Below, in pieces: positions 18,079 to 28,207 of a stretch of DNA of 64,000 nucleotides. The notes below the pieces were generated by a model. It was not told where the DNA came from. It saw only the letters and a list, made by a program, of their open reading frames with translations, and did not search any database. The position numbers and the translations under genes are program-made. Source of the DNA: Colwellia sp. 12G3 (GTDB lineage Bacteria > Pseudomonadota > Gammaproteobacteria > Enterobacterales > Alteromonadaceae); NCBI RefSeq assembly GCF_002836775.1, contig NZ_PJAQ01000032.1, positions 62,001-126,000 on the forward strand, given 5' to 3'. Every line of letters starts with the position of its first letter. Position 1 is the stretch's first letter.

Positions 18079-18149
18079 GATTAACGTCTAAAATATAAAA
18101 AAGTTATTGCCTTCCTGGTAGTGATTAAAAATTAAATGAGGAATATATA

Positions 18150-18476
18150 GTGCCAGAGAATAGTTTTAAGCATATGTCAGTCAGTGATTTACAAGCAGTT
18201 ATGGCAGATAAGTCACATGTTGTGGTAGATATTCGAGATACTAATTCCTTTGCCAATGGTCGTATTGCAGAATCAATTAATTTAACTAATGAATCATTAC
18301 CTGATTTTTTACGTGAAGCAGATCTTGATGCACCCATCGTTGTTTGTTGTTATCACGGCATCTCGAGCCAACAAGCCGCAGAATTTTTGATAAGCCAAGA
18401 TTTTACCGACGTCTACTCTCTGGACGGTGGTTTTACCCAGTGGCAAACACAATTTCCTGACAATATAGAGCGATAA
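18150..18476 (+). CDS. glpE: Thiosulfate sulfurtransferase (single-domain rhodanese)
   Basis: 108 residues, the size of E. coli GlpE. The active-site loop VCCYHGISSQQAAEFL holds the persulfide-carrying Cys67, and VVDIRDTNSF is the conserved N-terminal strand. It moves sulfur from thiosulfate to cyanide or thiol acceptors in the cytoplasm. It starts at GTG with AGGA 8 bases upstream, and glpG follows almost at once, as in E. coli. Confidence 0.95.
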   Translation: MPENSFKHMSVSDLQAVMADKSHVVVDIRDTNSFANGRIAESINLTNESLPDFLREADLDAPIVVCCYHGISSQQAAEFLISQDFTDVYSLDGGFTQWQTQFPDNIER

Positions 18477-18482
18477 TTGCTG

Positions 18483-19373
18483 ATGACAAGTAAGCCTGCA
18501 GATAATACGGATACTTTACAGCCACTGGTTCAACTTAAAGACCATAATGTCGCCTTATTGTTCAGTAATTATCTGCAATCTTTAGGTATAAAATCACAGC
18601 TCAAATCAAGCCGAGATGAAGGCCATGTGATTTATTGTCCAGAAGATAAAATCTTACAAGCAAAAACAGAATTTGATGCCTTTATTTTGCAACCCTATGC
18701 CGACAAATATCAACAAGCGGCATGGGATAGGGGTGAAACAGTCAGCTTAAATGCGGATGACTTTAGTTTAATAAATAATTTTAAAGACAGTTTTTTAGCC
18801 CATGCGGGTATTGTTACCTTACTCATCTTTACCCTATGCTGGCTGGTTTTTCTCGGTAGTGAGCTTGGCTGGGCGCAAACTATCTTTAATACCCTTCAGT
18901 TTTATCCTCAGCTATCAATGGATGCTTTATTAACTGATCCCATACGCTTAATTGGCCCTGCTTTTTTTCATTTTTCTTGGCTACATATTGTCTTTAACAC
19001 CATGTGGTGGTGGCAGTTAGGGGGCAGTGTAGAAAAAACGTTAGGTAAAGTAACACTCATTAATTTATTGCTCATCTCTGCTATTGTCTCCAACGTAGGG
19101 CAATATTTAGTGTCGGGATCCAATTTTGGTGGTTTATCTGGTGTGGTGTATGCGCTGGTAGGATTTGTCTGGTGGTTTGGTTATTTAGCCCCTGACAGAG
19201 GCTTGTCTCTTGCGAAGCCATTAGTTGGATTCTTACTTTTTTGGCTAGTACTTGGCTTTGCTGATTTACTGCCTGTTAATATGGCTAACACTGCACATTT
19301 ACTTGGCTTACTCTCAGGTTGTTTTTTGGCGTTATTTACCGTCAAGGTTATTGGAATTAACGATAACAAATAA
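18483..19373 (+). CDS. glpG: Rhomboid intramembrane serine protease
   Basis: About 297 residues. An N-terminal cytosolic domain of about 100 residues precedes six membrane helices. The catalytic dyad is Ser219 (NFGGLSGVVYAL) and His272 (ANTAHLLGLLSG); HFSWLHIVFNTMWWWQLG is the conserved L1/TM2 region. It cleaves transmembrane substrates in the inner membrane. I start at the ATG at 18483 rather than an in-frame TTG two codons earlier. Confidence 0.95.
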   Translation: MTSKPADNTDTLQPLVQLKDHNVALLFSNYLQSLGIKSQLKSSRDEGHVIYCPEDKILQAKTEFDAFILQPYADKYQQAAWDRGETVSLNADDFSLINNFKDSFLAHAGIVTLLIFTLCWLVFLGSELGWAQTIFNTLQFYPQLSMDALLTDPIRLIGPAFFHFSWLHIVFNTMWWWQLGGSVEKTLGKVTLINLLLISAIVSNVGQYLVSGSNFGGLSGVVYALVGFVWWFGYLAPDRGLSLAKPLVGFLLFWLVLGFADLLPVNMANTAHLLGLLSGCFLALFTVKVIGINDNK

Positions 19374-19391
19374 CTTACTATTCACTAATCT

Positions 19392-19781
19392 TTAGTTATC
19401 TAACCATTGAGTAAAGAGTAATTTTTTTATCAGTGGTTGGCCGGTCTCTTTGGTTAATAACTCTTTTACTTGTTCTTCGCACTGCAACTGAATTTCCGCA
19501 CGACCCTTCATCGATTTCACTTTAGCTTCTGCTTGCTGACCAATAATATTAATGATGGCATCACGTAATAACGGCGCATGATGCTCAACGATAGTTAAAT
19601 CATTGCCATCAACCATCAACTCTACGGTTAAACGCACATAGCCCATTTTCTTTTTCACGGCGACATAGTTGGTGACAATATCTGGTTCAAAGCCAAAATA
19701 AGCATAATCACTTGCTTTTGCTTGAGAAACATTTGCGCTTACGGTTAGTAAAAAAGAAAAGAGAAATAAGTATTTATACAT
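19392..19781 (-). CDS. FliL-like periplasmic protein
   Basis: 129 residues: a signal-like hydrophobic start (MYKYLFLFSFLLTVSANVSQA), then FGFEPDIVTNYV, MGYVRLTVELMV and a C-terminal half (LLRDAIINIIGQQ ... VKELLTKETG) that match the FliL fold. True FliL has a retained membrane anchor and sits in a flagellar operon. This one is isolated, convergent with glpG and divergent from ubiC. Its role, flagellar or otherwise, is unclear. Confidence 0.75.
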   Translation of the reverse strand: MYKYLFLFSFLLTVSANVSQAKASDYAYFGFEPDIVTNYVAVKKKMGYVRLTVELMVDGNDLTIVEHHAPLLRDAIINIIGQQAEAKVKSMKGRAEIQLQCEEQVKELLTKETGQPLIKKLLFTQWLDN

Positions 19782-20041
19782 AAAATAATAGTCGACTGGG
19801 GATGATTGAACTTACCCTTATCATAACCTGATTTTAGTCATTTGCTTGACTATTTTTGATTAAAGCATGACTTTTTTATCAAAAAATAAGCGCTCAAAGA
19901 GATAATAAATAGGCATGAATGAGCAGATAAGCTGCGCGGACATTGATTTTAAGCTTACCTTACTTGAGATAAATGAGTTTACCTTTTAGGTCTGCTATTA
20001 TAGCGACGATTTTACACCCTATTATTTTATGAAGTAGATTT

Positions 20042-20662
20042 ATGAAACAGAAAATAGTGAGTTTTCCTATAACCTTTCCAGTAACTTTAAAGGGGCATTG
20101 GCAGCCAGTGAGTGCCGAAAGTGCATCTTTGTTGTCTGAGCCCCTTAAAGATTGGCTGCTTGATGAGGGTTCACTAACCGCGCGATTAAAAAGCCGTGGT
20201 GAAAATTTCGAAGTCAAAGTGATTGGTGAACAACAACAGTTATGCTCAGCAGAAGAAGCTTGCGCCCTTATTAAAGTCGACGAGCCTATATTGGTGCGTG
20301 AAGTTATTTTATATTGTGATAATGTTCCGCAGGTTTTTGCGCGAAGTTTACTACCCCTGGCAAGCTTAACGGGTAAAGAAAAAGCGCTTGCTCATTTAGG
20401 TGAACAACCGCTAGGGCAAGTACTGTTTAATAACCCATCATTACAACGTATGCGATTAGAGCTCTCGGCTTTTGCCAGCGATTCGAGTGTCGCAATATTA
20501 GCCGCTAAATTAGAGATTATGCACTCTATTGATAAGTTACCGGTAAACGCTGTAATAACGGAAAATAAAGCACTTTGGGGGCGCCGCTCTATCTTTATGG
20601 TGGATAATAAGCCTTTGATGGTGGCGGAGGTTTTTTTACCTGATGCTTTTGCCTATCAATAA
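20042..20662 (+). CDS. ubiC: Chorismate lyase
   Basis: 206 residues, somewhat longer than E. coli UbiC (165). [22 protein letters not shown], the [13 protein letters not shown] strand and [22 protein letters not shown] near the end match the family. The conserved Arg and Glu at LVRE and VAEVFLP line the product site. It converts chorismate to 4-hydroxybenzoate and pyruvate, the first step of ubiquinone synthesis. ubiA follows 65 bases later. Confidence 0.93.
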   Translation: MKQKIVSFPITFPVTLKGHWQPVSAESASLLSEPLKDWLLDEGSLTARLKSRGENFEVKVIGEQQQLCSAEEACALIKVDEPILVREVILYCDNVPQVFARSLLPLASLTGKEKALAHLGEQPLGQVLFNNPSLQRMRLELSAFASDSSVAILAAKLEIMHSIDKLPVNAVITENKALWGRRSIFMVDNKPLMVAEVFLPDAFAYQ

Positions 20663-20727
20663 TCAATAATCAACAACTGCTCACGTAATAAAAAACAAAT
20701 AAAAGTAACTAAAAAAGAAACATATAA

Positions 20728-21591
20728 ATGCTGAAAATAATTCAACAAAAATGGCTAGCGATTAAATTAATTACTCGAATGAATAAGCCTATTGGTACCT
20801 ATTTATTATTATGGCCAACCTATTGGGCATTATGGATTGCTAGTGATGGTTGGCCGAATTTACAAATATTGTTGGTTTTTAGTTTGGGTGTTTTCATTAT
20901 GCGTAGTGCCGGTTGCGTGATAAATGATTATGCGGACAGAAAAATAGATGGCATGGTTGAACGCACTAAGGATAGGCCACTCGTTAATGGCATGATGACA
21001 CCTACGGAAGCTATTAATTTGTTTGGCGTCTTAATTGGCATGGCACTTGGTTTAGTACTGATGCTGAGTTGGTCAACGATTTATCTTTCTGTTGTTGCAC
21101 TATTTTTAGCGGCTCTCTACCCCTTTATGAAACGCCATACCCAGCTACCACAATTATTTTTAGGTGCTGCTTTTAGTTGGGGTATGATAATGGCTTTTTC
21201 AGAAGTACAAGGTGAGATACCGCTAGTTGCTTGGTTACTGTTTACGGCTAATCTATGCTGGACGGTTGCTTACGACACCATGTACGCCATGGTTGATAGA
21301 GATGATGATGTTAAGATAGGGGTAAAATCTACTGCTATTTTATTTGCCGAAAACGATAAGCGTATTATCGGATTTTTACAGTTAATAACCTTGGCATTAT
21401 TATGGACAGTGGGTGATATTTTAGCCTTTGGTTGGCCTTATCAATGTTGTCTGATTGTGGCAGCAGGCTTATTTAGCTATCAACAACTCTTGATTGTTAA
21501 TCGAGAGCGTAACGCGTGTTTCCAAGCTTTTTTGCATAATCATTGGGTTGGTTTAAGTGTGTTTGTTGGTATTGCAATTGAATATTTATAG
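20728..21591 (+). CDS. ubiA: 4-hydroxybenzoate octaprenyltransferase
   Basis: 287 residues with about nine membrane helices. The two Asp-rich motifs are [13 protein letters not shown] and [14 protein letters not shown], which bind Mg-diphosphate. It prenylates 4-hydroxybenzoate in the inner membrane and uses the UbiC product. Paired with ubiC, as usual. Confidence 0.97.
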   Translation: MLKIIQQKWLAIKLITRMNKPIGTYLLLWPTYWALWIASDGWPNLQILLVFSLGVFIMRSAGCVINDYADRKIDGMVERTKDRPLVNGMMTPTEAINLFGVLIGMALGLVLMLSWSTIYLSVVALFLAALYPFMKRHTQLPQLFLGAAFSWGMIMAFSEVQGEIPLVAWLLFTANLCWTVAYDTMYAMVDRDDDVKIGVKSTAILFAENDKRIIGFLQLITLALLWTVGDILAFGWPYQCCLIVAAGLFSYQQLLIVNRERNACFQAFLHNHWVGLSVFVGIAIEYL

Positions 21592-21616
21592 TACTGTACT
21601 GTACGTTATTAGTCCA

Positions 21617-23428
21617 TTAGCTTAATAGTCGGATAAACTCATCAAAGGGTAACGGTGTACTAAAATAGAAGCCTTGGTAGTGATAACAACCAAGATCTTT
21701 TAAGCAGTTAAACTCTTCTATCGTCTCAACCCCTTCAGCTAGCACGTTCATCTTCAGGGTCTTTCCTAAACTGATAATCATGCTGGCAATAGCTGCGCTC
21801 TCACTGCTTTGGGCTATGTTAGCGACAAAGGAGCGGTCTATTTTTAATACGCTTGCTGGAATACGCTTTAAATAGGTGAGAGAGGAGTAGCCGGTACCAA
21901 AGTCATCAATCGCACAATCAATAGACTTTTCTTTTAGCGAAGCAATTAACTTGATTGAATCTTCAATGTTTTCTACTAACAGATTTTCTGTTAATTCTAA
22001 CCCTAAGCGTTTAGCGGGGATATCATTCTGCTCAATAGCATGCAGTATTTTCTCTTGAAAATCAGGTTGAATTAACTGTTTAGCACTGATATTAATCGAT
22101 ATCTTATCAAAACTCTCTGGTAGCTTCAGTTGCTCTAGTTTCTTGATGTCACGACAGGCTTGCTCTAGAACCCATTGACCAATAGCGAGAATGAGCTCAC
22201 TTTCTTCGGCAATAGGAATATAAACCGCAGGAGATTCCATGCCATGTATAGGATGCTGCCAACGTAATAATGCTTCCGCACCAATTATGTCACCATAATG
22301 GTTATATTGCGCTTGGTAGTATAATTTAAAATCGTCTTGCTCTAACCCTTGTTTCATATCATCGACATAGTCCAAGCGCCTTTTTATTTTTTCTGACATT
22401 GCTGCTTGGTATTTTTTACCACTTTGACTTTTAGCTCGCTTGGCTTCGTACATGGCAATATCGGAAAATTTAATCAGGTTATTAACCGTACTACTTTGCA
22501 GAGGAAAGAAGGCATAACCAATACTGCAAGTGAGTTTGTACGAATTAGCATCGATAACAAAAGGAATGGCAAGTAATTGGTTAATTTGTTCAATAAGTTG
22601 GTTAACCGTTTCTTGATAATCAATCTTGAGATTTTTCAGCAGAATAATAAATTCATCTCCGCCAAATCGACCAATATCTATATGTTCGCTGCTTAATGAA
22701 TGTAACCTATTAGATAAGGTGAGTAAGATTTTATCGCCGACAGCATGACCCATGGAATCATTTATCGGCTTAAAACGATTGAGATCGATAAAAAGCACAC
22801 TACCAATCTTTTTGTTGAGATGAGCTTCCTCTATTGCATTAGCGAGTAGATGATTTATATGCTGACGGTTAAACAAGCCGGTTAAGCCATCGTGCTGAGC
22901 TTGAAAAGCCACCTTTTCTTCAATGAGTTGCCTAGAATGCACTTCTTTTACTAGGGAGTCATGCACTAATGAGGTGTAACAGCTGGAAGCTAATTTTTGT
23001 AAAACAGGTTGCAGCGCTTTTTGTACTTCATCGCCTAAAATATAGTGGGTTTCAAAGGTGAGTAAACCATGGTTAGGGATAATAAAGCCAAATAGATATT
23101 GACCATTTTCACATTGAAAAGAGCTATTACTTTGGCTGTTGTTGAGCTGTTCTACAAAGTTATTAAGGTGAGTGTTTTGAGCCCAGGGTTGACCACGTTT
23201 ACTTTTTGGAATACTTAAAAAGTGTTGAAAACTAGTGCTTTCAAGTAGTCTTAACTTGCAAGGAATACCACTCTGGTCACAATAAACATGAATATGTGCA
23301 CTCGTTAAGTCAAGGCGGTTAAAACATACCTTTAAAAAAACTTTTAACATAGCTCTTAAGTCAAGCTTATTGCCAATAGCCATGGCAAGCTCATGTTGTA
23401 GTGAAATAATAAAAAGTGCTTTATTCAT
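21617..23428 (-). CDS. GGDEF/EAL c-di-GMP protein with N-terminal sensory region
   Basis: 603 residues. Residues 1-160 resemble a GAF-type sensory domain. The GGDEF domain (about 170-340) has an intact FGGDEF at 255-260, but no RxxD inhibitory site five residues before it. The EAL domain (about 360-600) has AEALLRW, ELTENLL, DDFGTGYSSL and AEGVET intact, so phosphodiesterase activity is likely. It lies 13 bases downstream of a FIST-domain gene and probably receives its signal. Cytoplasmic: no membrane segment seen. Confidence 0.93.
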   Translation of the reverse strand: MNKALFIISLQHELAMAIGNKLDLRAMLKVFLKVCFNRLDLTSAHIHVYCDQSGIPCKLRLLESTSFQHFLSIPKSKRGQPWAQNTHLNNFVEQLNNSQSNSSFQCENGQYLFGFIIPNHGLLTFETHYILGDEVQKALQPVLQKLASSCYTSLVHDSLVKEVHSRQLIEEKVAFQAQHDGLTGLFNRQHINHLLANAIEEAHLNKKIGSVLFIDLNRFKPINDSMGHAVGDKILLTLSNRLHSLSSEHIDIGRFGGDEFIILLKNLKIDYQETVNQLIEQINQLLAIPFVIDANSYKLTCSIGYAFFPLQSSTVNNLIKFSDIAMYEAKRAKSQSGKKYQAAMSEKIKRRLDYVDDMKQGLEQDDFKLYYQAQYNHYGDIIGAEALLRWQHPIHGMESPAVYIPIAEESELILAIGQWVLEQACRDIKKLEQLKLPESFDKISINISAKQLIQPDFQEKILHAIEQNDIPAKRLGLELTENLLVENIEDSIKLIASLKEKSIDCAIDDFGTGYSSLTYLKRIPASVLKIDRSFVANIAQSSESAAIASMIISLGKTLKMNVLAEGVETIEEFNCLKDLGCYHYQGFYFSTPLPFDEFIRLLS

Positions 23429-23441
23429 ATTGACCTAGTTG

Positions 23442-24581
23442 TTACCAAGAGCTAATTACGATTGATTTATTGAGAAGGCGAATAGCGCCACTTTGACTAT
23501 TGGCTATTTCCCCTAGCGAAATTACGCCAAATAGTGCAGGTGAAGGGCAATGTGTAGCAATGGCATTGAGTTCTTTTTCAAACTCATCTTTCATAAATAA
23601 TACTCTACTAATGCAATCGAAGATCATAGTTGTTGGTATTGTTGTTTGAGAAAGTTCTGAAAAAGCGGTGATTGCTGCCAGCGCTGTTGCATCGATTAAT
23701 GTTTCTGTATCACCTTCAAGTAAATAGACCATTGAATTAATAGGAATATTACCAAAGCACTGTAATGTATTGTTTTTTTCTAAAATCGGGTGGCGAACAA
23801 TTAGATTATTGTTGATGTCTTCAATGCCTAGCGGGAAGTTTTTAGCAATATCAAAAAATTCAGTGTTGTTGAATTTGTGTTCAGTGGCACTTTCAATGGC
23901 TTGACAATAAATTTCATATGCAGGTCGATAATTTAAGCTTTGCACAGTTTGCCCTTGCACTTCAGAGGCTAAAAAAGGTCCTTGAAAAATGCGCCAGCCA
24001 TGCGCAACGCTAGTATTAAGCTTTCTTGGTAAGGTGACCAATAACACCGTATTGCTATGAATACCTTGGTTGGTAAAAATGCAAGGTCGTTGGATAAGAT
24101 CTGAATTGCCAGCACCACCACCAGCGATATTAATACCGTGATCTAAGCATTCAAAGAGGCAATCGACAAATCCTTCAATGTTGGGGATTAAGGCATCATA
24201 AAACATCAAAAAATTATCCTGGCCACTGAAATTGTCTTTTTTTTCTAAGGTTGAAGTAATAAGTTTTTCTAAGCAGGCTTCATTGGTTACATGATTTAGT
24301 TGTGAAAACAATGTGACATCAAAGTCTTCTTTAAAACCAATAATCAAAGCACCTTGCTTGATTAAAGTCTCTTGAAGGGTAAGCATTGGATAAATGCCAC
24401 CAAAGAGCTTTAGTGGACAGGCGCTTAATAGTGAGTTGAGTACTTCTTCAGGATAATTATTTTGTTTGCATGTTAGCACTAATAAGCTTTTAGCCCCGCT
24501 ATTTTGGGCGAGACTTAAGCCTTCTTGTAAATCATGTAAAGTATCGCTTTGAGTATGCCAAGTGAATAATTCAGCGTCCAT
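23442..24581 (-). CDS. FIST domain sensor protein
   Basis: 379 residues. The N-terminal half (GGIYPMLTL, ALIIGFKEDFDV, NIAGGGAGNSDL) matches FIST_N, and the C-terminal half (ALFGVISLGEIANS near the end) matches FIST_C. FIST proteins bind small ligands and feed into signalling proteins. The gene is 13 bases upstream of a GGDEF/EAL gene, so the two likely form a ligand-controlled c-di-GMP switch. No membrane segments. Confidence 0.88.
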   Translation of the reverse strand: MDAELFTWHTQSDTLHDLQEGLSLAQNSGAKSLLVLTCKQNNYPEEVLNSLLSACPLKLFGGIYPMLTLQETLIKQGALIIGFKEDFDVTLFSQLNHVTNEACLEKLITSTLEKKDNFSGQDNFLMFYDALIPNIEGFVDCLFECLDHGINIAGGGAGNSDLIQRPCIFTNQGIHSNTVLLVTLPRKLNTSVAHGWRIFQGPFLASEVQGQTVQSLNYRPAYEIYCQAIESATEHKFNNTEFFDIAKNFPLGIEDINNNLIVRHPILEKNNTLQCFGNIPINSMVYLLEGDTETLIDATALAAITAFSELSQTTIPTTMIFDCISRVLFMKDEFEKELNAIATHCPSPALFGVISLGEIANSQSGAIRLLNKSIVISSW

Positions 24582-24787
24582 CTTATTGTATCCATTGGTT
24601 TTATTTTTATTATTACTTCACTGTACCTAGCATAATGCCTAAGTTATTAATAGAAAACTAGTGTTAATTATTGTATTTTCAATATAGATGCTTGTTTATT
24701 AGTTAATTATCGTTAGGCTAATCAATGGATGATGCAGCTACTACTTATGTCTAGTTGCGCTGTTCAATAAAAGTACAGTACAACTAG

Positions 24788-25059
24788 TAATACCAAGTAC
24801 ATTAATTAATTGACCACTTAGCGAGAATTAAAAGGCTTAGAGGCAAGGCAAGGCATTGATTGAGAGAATGGTTATTCCCTTGTCGAAATCAATAACGACG
24901 CATGTAAGCCTTTTAAGCTCGCCCTTTGGGAGTTTATTAGCGAACCAATAACGGCTCAAAATTAAAGAAATATAGAATAACTATGTTTAAGTAATTTTGC
25001 TTGTTCTGAGTTCGCTAATATAACTCTACGTTGATCAATTTATTAGTGTAATTGGTATA
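24788..25059. repeat. Miniature inverted-repeat element, copy in reverse orientation (272 bp)
   Basis: The left end AATACCAAGTACATTAATTA and right end GTGTAATTGGTATA are inverted copies with few mismatches. The interior (GGCAAGGCATTGATTGAGAG, AATGGTTATTCCCTTGTC, AAATCAATAACGACG) is the reverse complement of the core seen in copy 1. It fills about half of the 551-base gap before dctP; nothing else is recognisable there. Confidence 0.85.
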
Positions 25060-25132
25060 AGCTCAATTGAATTTGCGTAACGTGAAGTTCTTATAAAAAT
25101 AATTAATGACAATAAGTGAAAGGAAGGAATAG

Positions 25133-26224
25133 ATGAAAAAATCAATTTTCGTAAAGGCGGCACTTGTCGTATCGCTTGGTTTATCTTCGCTGGGGCTTTC
25201 TGCCTTAGCTCATGCGGATGATGATAAACAATATCGTTGGCGCTTAGCTGAAACCTGGGGACCTAACTTTCCTATTTTTGGTGACACCACTAAAAATATG
25301 GCCAAAATGGTAAAGGAAATGTCCAATGGCCGTTTAACCATTCGTATTGATTCTTCTAATAAGCATAAGTCTGCACTGGGCATTTTTGATTTTGTCAAAA
25401 GTGGCCAATATCAGATGGGGCATTCAGCGTCTTATTACTGGAAAGGTAAAAACTTCAATACCATGTTTTTTACTACTGTGCCTTTTGGCATGATAGCGTC
25501 TGAGCAGCATGCTTGGTTCTATTATGGCGGCGGCATGGAGTTAATGAAAAAAGTTTATGACCAATATGGAATTATGTCATTCCCCGGCGGCAATACTGGT
25601 AACCAAATGGGCGGTTGGTTTAAAAAAGAAATTAACAGCGTAGAAGATTTTAAAGGGCTGAAAATGCGTATTCCGGGTTTTGCTGGTGAAGTGTTAGCAA
25701 AATTAGGCGCAAAGCCTACCAATATTCCATCGGGTGAACTTTATACCGCATTAGAGCGCAATACGATTGATGCGCTAGAGTGGGTTGGCCCATCACTAGA
25801 TTTACGTATGGGTTTTCATAAAATAGCGCCATACTATTACACCGGTTGGCACGAGCCCGGCACTGAGTTACAGTTTATGGTGAATGAAAAAGCTTATAAT
25901 TCATTGCCAAAAGACTTGCAGAAAATATTAACCGTTGCCATGAAAGTGGCTGCATACGATATGTATTCTCAATCAATGCATGCCAGTGGGGTGAACTTAG
26001 CTTCGCTTAAGAAAGATTACCCAAATGTGCAAATGCGCTCATTTCCTAAACCAGTAATGAATGCGCTTATGGTAGCAAATGATGAGTTACTAAAAGAGTT
26101 TGCCGCTAAAGACCCTATGACGGCAGAGATTCTTAAGTCATTAAATGATTATAAAGATCAGGTACGTGCTTGGACTAATTTGTCAGACAGAGCTTATCTT
26201 GATAATTTTGATGCTAAAAAATAG
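25133..26224 (+). CDS. dctP: TRAP transporter periplasmic solute-binding subunit
   Basis: 363 residues with a signal peptide ending at AHA. The DctP pattern is clear: WRLAETWGPNFPIFGDTT, MGHSASYYWKG, FKGLKMRIPGFAGEVLAKLGA (with the conserved Arg that binds the substrate carboxylate) and ALEWVGPSLDLRMGF. It belongs to the TRAP subgroup with YYWKGK-type motifs that binds 2-oxo acids or similar. A strong AAGGAAGGA precedes the ATG. A terminator after it probably lowers expression of dctQM relative to the binding protein. Confidence 0.95.
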   Translation: MKKSIFVKAALVVSLGLSSLGLSALAHADDDKQYRWRLAETWGPNFPIFGDTTKNMAKMVKEMSNGRLTIRIDSSNKHKSALGIFDFVKSGQYQMGHSASYYWKGKNFNTMFFTTVPFGMIASEQHAWFYYGGGMELMKKVYDQYGIMSFPGGNTGNQMGGWFKKEINSVEDFKGLKMRIPGFAGEVLAKLGAKPTNIPSGELYTALERNTIDALEWVGPSLDLRMGFHKIAPYYYTGWHEPGTELQFMVNEKAYNSLPKDLQKILTVAMKVAAYDMYSQSMHASGVNLASLKKDYPNVQMRSFPKPVMNALMVANDELLKEFAAKDPMTAEILKSLNDYKDQVRAWTNLSDRAYLDNFDAKK

Positions 26225-26274
26225 CTTTTAGTCACGGACGAACGACATTTATATAAATATTTTATATAAAAAAT

Positions 26275-26307
26275 AAAACCAGTGGGATAAGTTATCTCAC
26301 TGGTTTT
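26275..26307 (+). terminator. Terminator between dctP and dctQ
   Basis: Stem AAAACCAGTGGGATA / TATCTCACTGGTTTT with one G-U pair and a 3-base loop, followed by T. Placement inside the operon suggests partial read-through. Confidence 0.85.
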
Positions 26308-26354
26308 TGATTATTAATTGAATGACTAAATTGCTTTACTAAGATGAGAACTAA

Positions 26355-26876
26355 ATGGATTCAGTGTTAAAAATAACGGGAAAAATTATCGATGCTCTGG
26401 GTAATTTCTGTAGCTTGCTTATGGTATTAATGATCATTAATGTTTTTTATGACGTTATCATGCGCTACTTTTTTAATGATGTAAGTATTGGTATGCAAGA
26501 GCTTGAATGGCATCTGTTTGCGGGCATGTTTATGTTTGGCATTGCGTATACCTTTAAAGAAGATGGCCATGTGCGCGTTGATATTTTTTACGATAGCATG
26601 TCAGCAAAAAAACAAGCCTTGGTGAATATTTTTGGTTCGATAGTTTTAGCTTTACCTATTACCCTTATTATTCTCTATTACAGCTGGGATTATACTTTTG
26701 AAGCCTATCAAATGGGCGAAGGCAGTGGCGACCCTGGAGGCTTGCCACATCGTTGGATTGTACGCAGTGTTATTCCCCTTTCTTCCATTTTTTTGATGCT
26801 TTCTATTTTTCATGTACTGATTGCTCAATTAAAAATTCTGACTGCGCCAACGCCGCTTGAAGCAGGGGAAGAGTAA
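26355..26876 (+). CDS. dctQ: TRAP transporter small membrane subunit
   Basis: 173 residues with four hydrophobic segments and the DctQ features RYFFNDVSIGMQELEWHLF and EDGHVRVDIFYD. It joins DctM to form the sodium-driven uptake unit. It shares one base with dctM (TAATG), so the two are translationally coupled. Confidence 0.95.
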   Translation: MDSVLKITGKIIDALGNFCSLLMVLMIINVFYDVIMRYFFNDVSIGMQELEWHLFAGMFMFGIAYTFKEDGHVRVDIFYDSMSAKKQALVNIFGSIVLALPITLIILYYSWDYTFEAYQMGEGSGDPGGLPHRWIVRSVIPLSSIFLMLSIFHVLIAQLKILTAPTPLEAGEE

Positions 26877-28156
26877 TGACAGGTATTGTACTTTTTGCTA
26901 TTGCCCTTGTGTGTTTATTTCTTGGCTACTCAGTCGCTTTTACCTTTGCAGGAGTTTCATTAATCGTAGGCACGATTGTTTTAGGCGCTGATTTATTTGC
27001 TTTTATGCCTTATCGCATTATGAGCATTATGGAGAACACTATCTTAATGGCTGTGCCGATGTTTATTTTTATGGGCATAGTGTTACAAAAAACAGGCTTG
27101 GCAGAGCGATTACTTGAGTCTGCCGCTAAACTCTTTGGTGGCATTGCTGGTGGTGTCGCTATTTCTACCATAGTGGTTGGTGCATTATTAGCTGCATCAA
27201 CGGGTGTTGTGGGGGCTAGCGTTGTTGCTATGGGGGTTATTTCCTTACCGGTAATGTTAAAGAACAATTATCACCAACCAACGGCTACCGGCGTTATTTG
27301 TGCTTCAGGCACGCTAGGACAAATTATTCCGCCTTCGATTATTTTAATCATTTTAGGTGATGTTATGGGCGTACCAGTTGGGGATTTATTCCGAGCTGCA
27401 GCCTTACCTGGCATGCTACTGGTTGTTGCCTATGTTATATATATTTTGATATTAGGAAAAATTAAACCTGAATTCGTCCCACCGTTAGTTGTTACTGAAA
27501 ATAAACGTGAACTGCTAGTACAAGCATTAAAAGATATTGTACCGCCATTAATACTTATTTTGACTGTGCTAGGGTCAATATTTGCGGGCATTGCGACACC
27601 AACAGAATCTGCCAGCATAGGTGCGGTAGGTGCGGTTATTTTGTCGGTTTTATATGGCACATTTTCTTTTAGTAAAATGCATGAAGTTTCCAAAGAAACA
27701 GTGAAAGTTACCTCGATGGTTTTTGCGGTATTAATTGGTGCAACGGCATTTTCTATGGTGTTCAGTTATTCGGGCAGCGAGTATCTCATTGAAGAATTCT
27801 TTATGGAGCTGCCAGGGGGCAAGTGGACTTTTATTGCCTTGGCGATGCTTGCCATTTTAATACTCGGTTTCTTTATTGATTTTATCGAAATTGCATTTTT
27901 AGTGGTACCTATTTTACTCCCAGTAGCCATAGCTTTAGATGTAAACTTAGTATGGTTCGCCATTTTAATCTCAATGAACTTGCAAACTTCCTTTTTAACA
28001 CCACCCTTTGGTTTCAGTTTATTTTACCTAAAAGGTGTGGCGCCGAAATACCTTAAAACCACCACCATATATAAAGGGGTGATTCCCTTTATTTTAATAC
28101 AAATAGCGGTACTGTTATTGGTGCTGTTTTTTCCAGACCAATTGATCATTTCATAG
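26876..28156 (+). CDS. dctM: TRAP transporter large membrane subunit
   Basis: 426 residues, about 12 membrane helices, the standard DctM length. Signature parts include AVPMFIFMGIVLQKTGLAERL, ASGTLGQIIPPSIILII and NLQTSFLTPPFGFSLFYLKG. It is the sodium-coupled transport channel of the DctPQM system. Confidence 0.96.
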   Translation: MTGIVLFAIALVCLFLGYSVAFTFAGVSLIVGTIVLGADLFAFMPYRIMSIMENTILMAVPMFIFMGIVLQKTGLAERLLESAAKLFGGIAGGVAISTIVVGALLAASTGVVGASVVAMGVISLPVMLKNNYHQPTATGVICASGTLGQIIPPSIILIILGDVMGVPVGDLFRAAALPGMLLVVAYVIYILILGKIKPEFVPPLVVTENKRELLVQALKDIVPPLILILTVLGSIFAGIATPTESASIGAVGAVILSVLYGTFSFSKMHEVSKETVKVTSMVFAVLIGATAFSMVFSYSGSEYLIEEFFMELPGGKWTFIALAMLAILILGFFIDFIEIAFLVVPILLPVAIALDVNLVWFAILISMNLQTSFLTPPFGFSLFYLKGVAPKYLKTTTIYKGVIPFILIQIAVLLLVLFFPDQLIIS

Positions 28157-28178
28157 CGATTATTTATTAACCCTGCTC

Positions 28179-28207
28179 GGTGTATCGCTAATGAGTGGCG
28201 ATACACC
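28179..28207 (+). terminator. Hairpin at the end of dctPQM
   Basis: GGTGTATCGC / GCGATACACC, a perfect 10-bp stem with a 9-base loop, 22 bases after dctM. It lacks a T run, so it is a weak or Rho-assisted terminator or an RNA-stabilising end. Confidence 0.55.
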
